Source: Trichopria drosophilae (Eukaryota; Arthropoda; Insecta; Hymenoptera; Diapriidae). From it: a stretch of DNA of 64,000 bases. Below are positions 24,966 to 36,221 of this stretch, piece after piece. Each line of letters begins with the position of its first letter. Position 1 is the stretch's first letter. The notes below the pieces were generated by a model, which saw nothing but the letters and a program-made list of their open reading frames with translations, did not search any database and was not told where the DNA came from. Location of the stretch: contig CM059587.1 of NCBI GenBank assembly GCA_030407085.1, positions 85,263,001 through 85,327,000 of the forward strand, written 5' to 3'. The translations under genes and the position numbers were made by a program.

Positions 24966-25254
24966 AAGGGCGTAAAAGTTTTTTCTCCGAATGTGAGGGT
25001 TGCTGGCCGAGCTGAAAGCGAGGTCCGCAATCACATTGGTACAAAAAATGTTCGCACATGTGTCGAACAATATTTTGTAATGCAAGTGTGTGTAAAATGC
25101 GCCCAAAAAAAGTGAAAAATGAGTAAAATAGAATTTTACGGACACTGTAACATAAATACCTATTACTTGATTGCCATAACGCAGACTGTAGTCTGATTGT
25201 AAACAGTTCGCTAATTTTGCATTTGATATGCGCCCCTCAGCAATCCACATTTAT
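24966..25254. mobile_element. Small MITE beginning GGGCGTAAA
   Basis: It starts AAGGGCGTAAAAG and has inverted subterminal words AATGTGAGGGTTGCTG near 24,990 and CAGCAATCCACATTT near 25,240. The same GGGCGTAAA core also occurs inside the composite fold-back (22,106) and at 45,746. Confidence 0.5.
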
Positions 25255-25469
25255 TTCACACAGCTTTTAAATAATTTTACTGAATAGTTATACTATTATA
25301 CAACTCTGTGAGCAGGTTTAATCCATTTAATTTTATTCAGTATGTATAGAGTTTGGGTGCATCTAAAAAAACGCGATAAATCACAAAACGGACACTTCAA
25401 ACACGCGATATTATAAGACCAGACACTTCAAAATGCACACATATTTTGAAAGTCTGTTGTTTTTAAATC

Positions 25470-26380
25470 TCAGATTCTGTTAAAATTGTTATGTTAATAT
25501 ATTTAATATAAGAATTTTAAATATTAAAGTTGGGGTCATTGCGTGACATGTAATATTTACGCGCTTACAGTTTCGACGAAACAGAGATAAATAAATATAT
25601 ACAGGCGCAGTCATTCGAATTTCTATGAATTTTTCGACGCATTGTTGACATCCGCAATTGAAACGACAGAATTGAATGTAAGATTTATTAATAGTTAACG
25701 AACGCTCATGGAATGTTGAAATAAACGAGTTAATATACAATAACATTGCAGGAAATTGCTGGTATTTTCATCTCAAAGGTACCTGCCGTTTTTGATATTA
25801 CGACAGTTACTGTTATAACTTTATATTTAATATCTCTGGTAGATTCGATAGAATATCGGTAGAAAGGTACACGAAATTTAGTTGAAACCCCTCTAACCAT
25901 ATATTATTAAACATATATTTAAAATTACATAAAGCGGTAATTGCAAACTGAAAATATCACATTAAATTTGTGTTAAGGATCTATCTATTCGACAAAAAGA
26001 GTACGTGAGCATGTAAATGCAAACAATTTTTCTTTCGAAATTAAGCTTTCATCTTTAAAGCAGCTGTGGAAACAATCGAGACACCACGCAGCTAATCAGC
26101 TGTGTGTTGGTCGCCATATTGTCGAGAGGTATTTGAGATTCTCGAATCGACTCGAGGTCGGAAAGTTGTAGGTCCTTGTCGCACTCATGTTAAACAAAAT
26201 TTTTTATCTCAATCTCGGTATAAGGTTTACGCCATAATTCATGTAATTATTAGAGTATGATTTCTATCCAGATGATAAAAATCTAGAATAAGTCTGGACA
26301 GATTCTCGTGATCAGCTCTACCAGGGGCAAGGCTTGAAATTAGCTGACATTAACTATTAGTAAATGATTTCTCTCAGTGT
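25470..26380 (-). mobile_element. ACACTGAGAGAAAT-family element, copy a, interrupted
   Basis: In reverse orientation this matches copies b (34,268) and c (46,668): it ends TTTCTCTCAGTGT at 26,380 and shares internal words such as AGTTAACGAACG, GTTGACAT and TTTCGACGAAACAG. Between about 25,833 and 26,325 roughly 490 bp of unrelated sequence splits it at a point where copy b is continuous, so this copy took a secondary insertion. Confidence 0.65.
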
Positions 26381-26961
26381 GGTTTATAAAACAAAGAGGG
26401 TCTCATGTGCATGCCTTTATCAATATATTCTTAATGTTTTTTGAAATTTCATGTACCCGCATTTGAAATGTTCCTTTTTTACTGTATTGAAATTGAAACA
26501 GTATTAATGCATAAAACATATTGTAAAATTACTTTAAGACATATGTTCCTGCACATTAAAACACATTTAAGTTACAAACTTATTAAATAATGTATTAGTG
26601 GTCATTGCAATTACATTACAATACTCTTTAGTGATGACACTGGATTTGTATATGTTTTTGTTTTGAATTAAATTATTACGTCATAAGGTGATGTGATACC
26701 TCACAATTATTTTCTTTAATCTCGTCAATTTTTTGTAGTTTATGTGTGTATTTTTAGTGTCTAATTATAAATGGGAATTTAATTAAATAGTTGTTTGCCC
26801 TGGGTAATCAAAATAACAATTTCCTGTAGGTATTATCGAGTCGTTATAAAGCAGAAAGGAAATTTTTGGGAAGGAGAAATTTCTAAAAAGAGGAAATCCA
26901 TTTTTTAAAATTTATATGCATAGAAAATATACACAGAAATTGTTGATTTTGTCTAAAAATA
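26381..26961. other. AT-rich intergenic DNA, nothing recognised
   Basis: No coding character and no clear repeat. E-box-like CAGCTG words lie just to the left, at 26.05-26.1 kb. Confidence 0.4.
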
Positions 26962-27577
26962 CTTAAGAGGCCCATACCCGAATTTACAGCTATGTCAAGT
27001 CATAATTAAAAAAATTCGTGATAATTTTTTTCTGACATCATTTTGGATGAGAAATAACGTGAAGAGAATTTAAAAAAATAAGTTCTTTTTTCAGCATTTT
27101 TGACACTGTAATTTTTTCAAAAAATTAAAACTTCGCTAAATCCATACATATCCTTATTTTTTCTGAAGGTTTGAGAAATAAAATAAAAAAAGAGCCATCG
27201 AAAAATATTGAAATTTGTTGAAGAAGAAACTTTTTGATGAGATTTCTTTATTTCATACCTTCAATCTCTTTGAAACGCCGTTTGTAATTTAGTGCGCTGA
27301 ATGCACATTCGTGGTCAAAACACATAAAAATGCGTTATTTTTTATATGGCTCTTTTTTTATTTTGTTTCTCAAACCTCCAGGAAGAAATAAGGGAATGGA
27401 TTTTGCGAACTTTTAATTTTGTGACAAATTACAGTGTTAAAAATGCTGAAAAAAAGAACTTATTTTTTTATTCTTTTTCACGTTATTTCTCATACAAAAT
27501 AGTGTCAGAAAAAAATATTACGAATCTTTTAAAGTATGGCTTGACATAGCTGAAAATTCGGATATGGGTCCCCTTAA
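26962..27577. mobile_element. Inverted-repeat element, ends TTAAGAGGCCCATA
   Basis: The ends TTAAGAGGCCCATACCCGAA and its mirror TTCGGATATGGGTCCCCTTAA bound about 615 bp. Pairing continues inward through GAGAAATAACGTGAA, CAGCATTTTT and TCTTTTTTTATTTTATTT. A diverged relative lies at 44,001-44,725. Confidence 0.75.
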
Positions 27578-28765
27578 ACAAGGAACGCATTAACTTTTGT
27601 GCAAAGTCATTTGAAAAATAATAATACTATTAATATGATTATTATGTTTTTTACATAACTCTAACCATTTTCTTTAATTACACAAGTTTTCCCAAAAGCA
27701 TTTAAATGCAACAATTACTTCGGTTGAAATTGTTTGTATGCATCTTTAAATAACTATTTTATATATTCCACATTTTATGCGGGAAATAATCTTGTCAAGA
27801 ACCGTGCATGCTTTCGAGTCAAAGGGCAAGGAACATTACACGTGTGTAGTTTAATAACTCCAGTGTATTTACAATTATTTCCATCCATTTGTGGCATCCG
27901 CAGGTTAACAAAGGAGGAAGCCAACTACCTGGCATTATGTAATTTACTTAAAAACGTCATATGCGGAACACTGGATATGATTTAATTTTAGTTCTATCCG
28001 CTCGAGATGTACTAAACTGTAGATCAGACTTCAAAGAGGTTAACAATCTACATTAATTAATTTACTTGTATTAACCAGCAAAAGAAATAGAATTGCAATT
28101 TTCCAATGATGATTCAAATTTGTATGTGACTTTAGAATACTAAAATTACAGTTTAGTTCGTTATAAATAGACATTTTAGTAAATGAAATAGTTGCAAATA
28201 TCAAAATGTTTTACAAATTTCTGTTAATGTCTCAGTTCCTGTTAATTCATATTTAGAGAGTGGTATTTGGTCTATCTGTAATACAGTAACGAAAAAATAC
28301 GAGGCCACGGTATATACCAAATAACGAAGACAAATAGTGGCCGCAATAGACAATCAGCTTGGAAGAATTGGGAAGGAGCATCGCTGACAGATTCAGTACT
28401 TGGCCTGTCTTACATCAGGCGAAGTAATTACTTTTATTTCGATTATACAAGCTGTAAAAACAATACACTTAACAATAACATGAGATCCTGTGAAAGGTAC
28501 ATGTCCATAAAATACTTATATTATTTTTTTAGTACTGTGTCAATTCACAAAAATGTTGTCACAGCATCTATTATATGAGTAGTAATACAAACTGGAATTA
28601 GACGTAAATACAAAATAATATATATAATACAAGAGAAATTTAATTACGGTTATGTTCATAATGTTTCTGAGGATACTACAGTCGATATTATTATTGAAAT
28701 AGTATTTATGCCAGTAAATGCCAAAACTTGTACGTTTTAAATTTCTTCGTCGTCTCTTCTTGTGT
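27578..28765. other. Intergenic DNA downstream of OBP-2, nothing recognised
   Basis: An 83-codon plus frame (27,734-27,985) with two CxxxxxxC-like spacings was examined but has no known family features. Confidence 0.4.
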
Positions 28766-28771
28766 TTTATT
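28766..28771 (-). terminator. Poly(A) signal for OBP-2
   Basis: AATAAA on the minus strand, 44 nt beyond the OBP-2 stop codon. Confidence 0.6.
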
Positions 28772-28814
28772 ATTTGTTGCATCTGCCCTAATGGTTTGGT
28801 ACATCGTGAGAACA

Positions 28815-31800
28815 TCATGGAAAGAAATAAACCTCTGCTGCTTCTTTTGCCGTACATTTCAGGTATTCATAAGTCGTTTCGCAGGGATCGTCAAGTGCTG
28901 CAAATTATTTAATTAATTAACATATTCTTCTTAATCCTTCTTACTGATATTCATCGATCTTTGTTTCGAAATTGATATAACTTGGTTTTTAATGTCTAAG
29001 TCCCGAGACTCAAATACAGATGTCGCTCTTACTGTCATGCCTTTGAGGTTTTTCGATAATACAAAACGGCATGTAAAAATGTCCATGAAATTTGGTATGC
29101 GAAAAACGTAAAAAATGAAGTTGTTCAAATTGTTATATTGGATATACTAACGTAAAGTTTCAAAGAGTTATCTAAACACAATAAAAGGCACAATATCGTT
29201 AATAGTGCACGATTTTTTTTGAGAAAAAGTGGGTGTCGCTTTCGTACATTAGCACAAACAGAATTTATGATTAGGATAATTTTTCAAGTTGTTTATGCAA
29301 TCAATTTTTATTACAAGGGAGTAAAATAAACTGTTACGTCATGAAAAAATACTGTGAAAATTCAGAAAAACTTTGAAATGGAATTCTATAGTTTTAGATA
29401 AATAATATTAGCCCTAAACTATTCGTTAAGGTCACCGAAAAATAGTCCGATAGCCAAAATTAGAACCCTCAAAATCTTACCTGACACTAGTAATGCTAAA
29501 AAACATTTTTTTTCGATATAATTATCTTCCGACGAATCTTTATATTAGAAAGTCATTTAAAAAATCGTATAAGTGGAATTTTAGGTTAAAAATGACCACA
29601 ATTATTTGCGAGCACATAACGTCAAAATTGAGCAACAAACATTTTAATGAATATCTTTTTTGTATATTTTCCCCGCTGTTTACCATATCACTACCGGTTT
29701 TTGAGAAAAATGGTAAGCTACACGAATTTCACTAAAAACCGGTGCTTTTTTTAAATTTGTTGCAGTTTTTAATGGAGTGTATTACTTTTTATTATTATAT
29801 TATTTCTTTACGTTTCATATGATACTAAAGTTAGATTCCCGATGCTCCCCAAACCGGTATGTAGAAAAAACTGATTTTTTAGTTTGCACACTATCCGTGC
29901 CCGGATCATCCATTTTTCAGGTACATTACATCCAATTCTTGTTCAATTTTTGCCCCGATAAATTCAAATGGGCGTCCCTGGACGTGAAAGGGGGCCAAAC
30001 TTGGACGTGTATATAGTTTACTTTATTTGGTTGAAGAACAAGCGTTCTTAATGTGGACGAATTATGGACCAATTCACGGTAGTTAACAGTCAAATTTTTG
30101 ACAAATATTGGGACAAAAATGGATGAACGATGTACAAATCTTGGACAAATAATGTACGAATCCAGGACAAATAACAAAACAAAATAATTAAAGACAATTA
30201 AAAAATTTCAAAATTTTTGTTTTGAATTCTACACTTATAATTACACTCAAATTCATTTACACATTTTGCGAATTTTCTCAAATACAAATACATATTTAAA
30301 TTATCATTTTTTTACGATCAGAAATAAATAATAGAAAAACATCCACAAAAAAAAATCCACATCCAAGTGGAAAAATATACACAAAAAAAAATTAATACCG
30401 AAAAAAAGACAGTTTTCGTCCAAAATTCAAGTGGCGTATCATTTTTTTTTTTCAAAAACTAGTAGTGCTGTAGTAAAGAGCAAGAAAAAATACGTGAAAA
30501 AATTATGTTTTAAGCCACACAAATATAGTGCATTTCATTAAAATCTCAAAAAAAAAACCGTTTTTGTATTTGACCGGAATTCGCGTGGTGCAACATGTTT
30601 TTTAAAATGATTAGGATTTCATAAAGGGGAAAACAATACGTAAAAAATGATGTTTTGAGCCACCCAAATATAATATACTCTGTTTAAAATGGCAAAAAAT
30701 GACGCAAGAAAAAACAGTTTTTGGCCAAAATTCGCGTGGCGCATCATTGTCTTTTCAAAGACAAAACACCCAAAACAATAATATTTTGAGCCATCCAATT
30801 ATAATGCTCTTCATTAGTTTTTGCCGAAATTGGTGTGGCGTACCATTTTTTTTTAAAACCAATATTGTTACCGCAAAGAGAGGGAAAAATACGCAAAAAA
30901 ATCTTATTTCAAATCTTGTACCTTCCAAACCAGGGTATCAGAATGTTTTGATGGCCTGATTTTGTGGTGCCTCGCAAAAAAACTGTTGTTATTTGTAACT
31001 TAAACCCGTACTGTCATGATTTTTTATAGAACTTTTTGATGCAGACTCGTTGGAGAAATTGGGCATTTTTACCCCTTCAAGAAAAAAATGTGTTTTTACG
31101 AACTAGTCAATAACCCATGTGCATATACGAATGATGTCAAACAACTTACGTGGACCAGTGCAGACATCGATAGCTCGCAGCATGCCTTTTTGTCGTTCCA
31201 CTGGTGCCATAGCTATGACTTGTTTCTTCAGCATATCAAAGTCTACTTTACCTGCTCTGAACTGAAAAAGGCGATAATTAAATACAATTAAGAATGATAA
31301 TTACGACGATTAATTACAAGTAGAACATGAATTGAAGCAAAAAACTTCATTACCGATCTTACGGCGGACATGACGCACTTGGTGTAACACTTTGCCATTT
31401 GATCATCAGGAAATGTTCCTTCTCTGATTTGGGTAGCCGTTGCTAAAGTGAAGAATGGAAAATATTGAAACATTGCCATTTTTGCTTAATGGAAAAGTGA
31501 TTATACTTTTATTAGTCTTTAAGAAGCATTATATTAATAATTTCATAATTAGACTACACTAGTGTTTTTGAGCAAAACTTAATTTAACATTAACGAAAAC
31601 ACCTAGTGACGTTACTAATACGCTATTGAAATAAATGTAGGTAATAGAGGTAACATTAGATCACCTAAAGTAATAGTTTAAATTTCAAAAATTGAAAATA
31701 TTTAATCTGTTTCAAAATGTTGTATTATTTGTTTTAATTTCTTTCCTTTTTATAATTATCCCATTCTAATTTATGTATAAATATGTAGCCAATCTTCGAG

Positions 31801-32344
31801 AATTTTAAGACGAAGCGCTTTTATATATTTAGTATATGTATACTTTTTTTCTAATCCACTATTCAACATCTTGATATAACTGGTTTTGGCTAATTTCATC
31901 AAATTGATTCGTAAAACAGAAATATAAAAAATTATATTTTCTATTATGAATAAGTATTTTGATTTATCGACTGCCAAGAATCATAAAAGACTCATTTCAA
32001 GACATGAAAGAACCAACTATTCAAAGCCACGAAAAAAAGATATAATAAATTAAAGTTTGCGCTGTACTTACTTAAATCAACACCAGTTTTTTGCATGCAA
32101 GTATTCCTGAAGTTATTTGCTATCTTTATCGCAGCTTCCTCGCTTATGGCCTAAGAATTGAAGAAACAAAACAATTACACTATTTTCCTGTATCCATAAG
32201 TATCCTAAGATATTTATCCTCGCGTTTATTAAAACACCTTAACATAACTATTTATTGTTAATAAAATTAATAATGAGATCTTACATCTACGCAGTTGAAG
32301 GCGCAAATTAGAGCCAATGCGTAAATGGAGTTCCGAAGCAACAT
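28815..32344 (-). CDS. Classic odorant-binding protein (OBP-2), five exons
   Basis: Minus-strand exons: 32,344-32,285; 32,150-32,072; 31,442-31,354; 31,261-31,150; 28,897-28,815. They encode 140 residues ending AEVYFFP and TGA. Residues 1-20 are a signal peptide (MLLRNSIYALALICAFNCVD), probably cleaved near VDA. The six cysteines are at 38, 65, 69, 110, 119 and 128, spaced x26-x3-x40-x8-x8, the classic insect OBP signature; the CMQKTGV and CYTKCVM motifs around cysteines 1-3 are typical. All splice sites are GT-AG and phases agree; intron sizes are 134, 629, 92 and 2,252 bp. A TATAAAAG box lies 68 nt upstream of the ATG and AATAAA follows the stop. It is the tandem paralog of OBP-1: exons 3 and 4 are the same length (89 and 112 nt) and phase. 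Ligand unknown. Confidence 0.95.
30405..30960. repeat. Degenerate tandem repeat, unit about 130-150 bp
   Basis: A unit containing GTTTTTGGCCAAAATTCGCGTGG-like sequence followed by GCATCATT and TTTGAGCCACCCAAATATA recurs near 30,410, 30,560, 30,711 and 30,810, with a fifth remnant near 30,950. It occupies OBP-2 intron 4. Copies are well diverged. Confidence 0.65.
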
Positions 32345-32411
32345 TTTGCCTGGTACTGTCACCAGTGCTGCGTGTGTAAGAAAATTTCGTGAATTTTTGT
32401 CATCGAAGAAT

Positions 32412-32419
32412 CTTTTATA
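32412..32419 (-). promoter_or_regulatory. TATA box of OBP-2
   Basis: Perfect TATAAAAG on the minus strand, 68 nt before the start codon. It implies transcription start near 32,385 and a 5' leader of about 40 nt. Confidence 0.65.
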
Positions 32420-32876
32420 CCGAGGAAACGAATCGTTTAATATTTCGTGGTTATTAGATGTTAAATCACTAATATTTGCAGGGAACCACAGTCGTATTTG
32501 GCGGTGCGATGAAGGTGCACATGCTTTTTACGTAATCGACGATTAGCCGAACACAATCGACAGCCTAATGTCAGGTATTTTATTTTGCAGACGTTTACGA
32601 TTATCCATACGGACCAGTACACTAAAATTAGTAAAGTTGGAGGAGAGTACGGTACAAAAAGGATAATTTGATAATTGTCCGACAGTTAACGATTTACTGA
32701 AATTCCTGGGCAAGCGCAATAACGTGGCGTGTTTATCGTTGTGAATTCCAGATTGTTAAATTTAACCATTGCTTACCTCCAGAAACATTTATTTAGTTTT
32801 TTTATTTCATTTTGTTGTTCGATTATTTGAATAATCGTCTTATTTCTATATTTATCATATTTCAATATGTACACTA

Positions 32877-34261
32877 GGGTGGCCCTTATTTTAGATATTT
32901 TCGTATTTCATACGGGACACCCCCTAGATCGATTCGAATAATAAAAAAATGATTTTTAAGCTTGGTGAGGGCTCTTAATTTTAATATTTAGGGGTGGCGC
33001 ATTTGACTTGAAGTTTAACATTGGTTATAAATGGGAGAAACCTACTATTTCAGTTTTTTAACTCTCACTTTTCCAGAAAAAATTGTAATTTTTTGCCCAT
33101 TGGCAGATATATTCTGAAATACCTTTAGGTGAGAAAAAACCAAGTTACGATAAAAAAATTTTTTGGTCGATTTATTCAAGATTTACTTATTACAATTTTT
33201 AGCTCAAAAAATTAAAAAAGTGTCAATTTTTCATTTATTTCCTTTATAACTCGGGACAAATACATTTTACAATTTTAGCTCAAAGATATTTCATTTCTTT
33301 AAAGATTTCTGCGTAAAATTACCTCCTTAGTAAAGTCCAAATGATGTAATAGAGAGTAGTTATCGCATTTTTAAAGAATACGTTTTTTTGTAGAAAATCA
33401 AGTAAAAGAAAACATATTTTAGTTTATCCGCCATTACGCGCAAACAAAAAAATCTAATCGTAATGTATTATACAGGATCACATATTCCTTACCTTTTTAC
33501 GGATCGAAATGCCTACTAATAACTTGATTAAAATCTTGGCGAATTATGGCATTAAAGAAATTACTCCATTTGGCTAGCGTAAAATCTGGAACCGACTTTT
33601 TTCAAATATTATTAAAAAATTAATATCTCCTCAGGTATTTATATGGAAAACAGCTGAAATTTGGTATTCGGGGGTATTCGAGGTCGCTGATTACGAATCT
33701 CATCTATGATTTTCAAAATTGAAAATAGCGAATAAAATGTTGAAAAGTTACTTGATTCAAATGAAACAAGGTACTCGGAGGTTTTCTGATTTCAGATTAT
33801 GAATTTTTGATCTTATATTTTCAATACTTGTTTATATTTGGAAGATGTTCTAACTAGGCGGGAAATCGAATGTATTTGTCCCGAGTTATAAAGGAAATAA
33901 ATGAAAAATTGACACTTTTTTAATTTTTTTAGCTAAAAATTGTAATAAGTAAATCTTGAATAAATTGACCGAAAAACATTTTTTTTGCCGTAACTTGGTT
34001 TTTTCTCACCTAAAAGTATTCCAGAATATATCTGCCAATGGGCAAAAAATTACAATTTTTTCCGGAAAAGTGAGAGTTAAAAAACTGAAATAGTAAGTTT
34101 TTCCCATTTAAAACCAATGTTAAACTTCAAGTCAAATGCGCCACCCCTAAATATTAAAATTAAGAGCTCTCACCAAGCTTAAAAATCATTTTTTAATTAT
34201 TCGAATCGATCTGGGGGGTGTCCCGTATGAAATTCGAAAATATCTAAAATAAGGGCCACCC
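32877..34261. mobile_element. Large fold-back, ends GGGTGGCCCTTATTTTAGAT
   Basis: Two arms of about 395 bp (32,877-33,272 and 33,867-34,261) pair almost base for base around a 590-bp centre. The termini GGGTGGCCCTTATTTTAG and their mirror are flanked by TA on both sides, which fits a Tc1/mariner-type target. The centre contains the GTCGCTGATTACGAATC word also found at 36.5, 37.0 and 39.4 kb. No transposase frame. Both flanks also read ATGTACAC or GTACAC, possibly chance. Confidence 0.9.
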
Positions 34262-34267
34262 TAATGT

Positions 34268-34725
34268 ACACTGAGAGAAATTATTTACTAATAGTTAATG
34301 TAAGCTAATTTCAAGGTTCTTACACGAACTGTAAAGTTATAACAGTAACTGTAAAGTTAAAAATGACAGGTAACTTTGATATGAAAATACCAGCACTTTC
34401 TAGCTATGTCAGCAATGTTATTGTATATTAACTCTTATATTTTAACATTCAATGACCTTTCGTTAATTATTAATAAATCTTGTCTAAATTCTGTCGTTTG
34501 AACGGCGCATGTCAACAATACTTCGAGAAATTCGCTGAAAATCGAATGACTGCACGTGTGTTTGTTTATCTCTGTTTCGGTGAAACTGTAAGCGCGATCT
34601 ATCACGAAATGATCCTAATATTAATATTTGAAATTCTTATATTAAATATTAACATAACAAAATTAATCAAATCTTATATTAGGATAACATCAGGATAAAT
34701 TACCTTACCTTAAGATCAAAATATA
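34268..34725 (+). mobile_element. ACACTGAGAGAAAT-family element, copy b, right end lost
   Basis: It starts ACACTGAGAGAAATTATTTA and matches copies a and c for about 450 bp, to CTTAAGATCAAAATATAAAT. The terminal TTTCTCTCAGTGT present in copy c is missing, so it is 3'-truncated. A 72-codon frame (34,480-34,698) lies within it and is not a gene. Confidence 0.7.
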
Positions 34726-35220
34726 AATTGTTATTTTTTAAAGTGTTGAACATAGTCCGTAATGAGAAGATTTTGTTTTTAAAAATTCCCATAAGGTTTG
34801 TTTTGAGTAGAAAGTTATTTGAATATTTACGTAAATTTCCTTTCTAGTTCGGGATATTCGTTTCTCTGAACAAAAACTTGGAAATTTACATGTTATAATT
34901 TCCAATTACGATGTTTAGTTATATTTATAACATGAAATATTTTAGCTTCAAACTTTGGACCTTGTGAAATTTTTTGTTATGCTTTGAGGCTCTGATGACA
35001 ATTATGAAAATTTAAAAAAGTGATGTCAACGTAATTTCTGAATTCTTTCGAAGGCTGAAAGTCCAGTATATTATTTTTTTTCCGCAATCGTACTGAACTT
35101 TTGAATGAAGAAATATGCGGAATACCACCATCAAAATGTCAAAAGGTGTTTATATTACAAAACAGAAAGTCTGCATTCAGACCAGAAATTTATACAAATA
35201 ACTTAAAAATAAATGGAGCT

Positions 35221-35228
35221 TATAAAAG
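35221..35228 (+). promoter_or_regulatory. TATA box upstream of small peptide gene
   Basis: TATAAAAG, whose last base is 34 nt before the ATG at 35,262. With the usual 25-30 bp spacing to the start site, the leader would be only about 5-15 nt, unusually short. A start site further downstream or a longer mRNA cannot be excluded. Confidence 0.4.
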
Positions 35229-35261
35229 GTGTATATATAGATGTGAGCGAAACGTTAAAAA

Positions 35262-35408
35262 ATGAAGGTGAATTTGTACATCCCGTTCCAAGCATTCCTG
35301 AACATCCTTTGTCTTCTTGCGTTTCCTTCACCTTCGGAAGGTCCTAATGTCGAAATCATGTATTTCGGAAGCAACCCCCGGTGCCATCTGGTTGAAATCC
35401 ACCCTTGA
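35262..35408 (+). CDS. Candidate small secreted peptide, 48 residues, family unknown
   Basis: The frame starts MKVNLYIPFQAFLNILCLLA, a basic residue followed by a hydrophobic core, as in a signal peptide, with possible cleavage after PSEG or PSPS. The predicted mature part is about 22 residues, has one cysteine (residue 41) and ends VEIHP before TGA. Codons use more G and C than the flanks, and a TATAAAAG box lies just upstream. No convincing splice donor follows, so it may be a single exon. I recognise no family; a neuropeptide-like, defence or gland peptide is possible, as is a chance frame. Confidence 0.35.
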   Translation: MKVNLYIPFQAFLNILCLLAFPSPSEGPNVEIMYFGSNPRCHLVEIHP

Positions 35409-35473
35409 CGCTCAGCCATTAACGGAAGAAGATCTCGTATAAGGCTTGATAATTGCGTTTTTTTTCTTCAGGG

Positions 35474-35614
35474 CGATTAATTTCACACCCATATAAACGA
35501 CCGGATCCTGCCTACGGCATAAAACGTCGTTCGTTGGTGTTTCAGATTCCATACCGTCACTTTTTCATTTTTATAATAAATAGCATCAGGATTTCCGCAA
35601 TTACTTCACTCTGA
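35474..35614 (+). other. Exon-like frame with dibasic sites, no start
   Basis: After a strong acceptor-like tract (eight T, then CTTCAG at 35,471) a 46-codon frame reads YKRPDPAYGIKRRS early on. This is a short proline-containing segment bracketed by KR and KRR, as in processed neuropeptide precursors. It cannot be joined in frame to the 48-codon frame upstream by a consensus donor. It may be a chance pattern. Confidence 0.15.
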
Positions 35615-36221
35615 CCAAAAAGAAACCAAATCAAGAGTGTTATAAATTACCTTCTTTATTTCCTCTTATAAGATTAACACCTAGCTTACTTTCGCTAAAA
35701 GCAGATTTTACTAACGTTTATTTTAAATGTTTTGGTCTTATTCAATTAAAGCAGCATATTTTAATCGTAATTCGCATATGATTGATATTTTGATTAGTAT
35801 GTTTCTTACCATGGTGTGATTATATATAAATCGGCAAATCCGTTACTAAGTACAAATAAATTATAATTTTCGTCTGATTAAGCAAGATTTAGGGCAAAGT
35901 AAGTCGGATCGACTCTTGCAAGAATACAAGAAAATGCAGAATACATTGGTGTGCATGAAATATTAATATGAAATATTCGCATATGTCCTATTCTTGTCTC
36001 AGAATTTATACCCATTTACCATATTATTTTAATCAACGTAATAACTACCTGTTTCATTTCTAGGTATTATTCAACATTATCAGGCGCTTTGCTTCTTTCG
36101 ACTTGGTATTTTGATGTAGTGTTTGAACCATGCATATCAATCAATTATTGGAAAAGGATTAAAGATGTACCGAATGCATGTATTCCATATATCTATCTTG
36201 AGTCGAAATTGTAAACCTACT
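35615..36221. other. AT-rich intergenic DNA, nothing recognised
   Basis: No coding character and no repeat that I can delimit. Confidence 0.45.
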
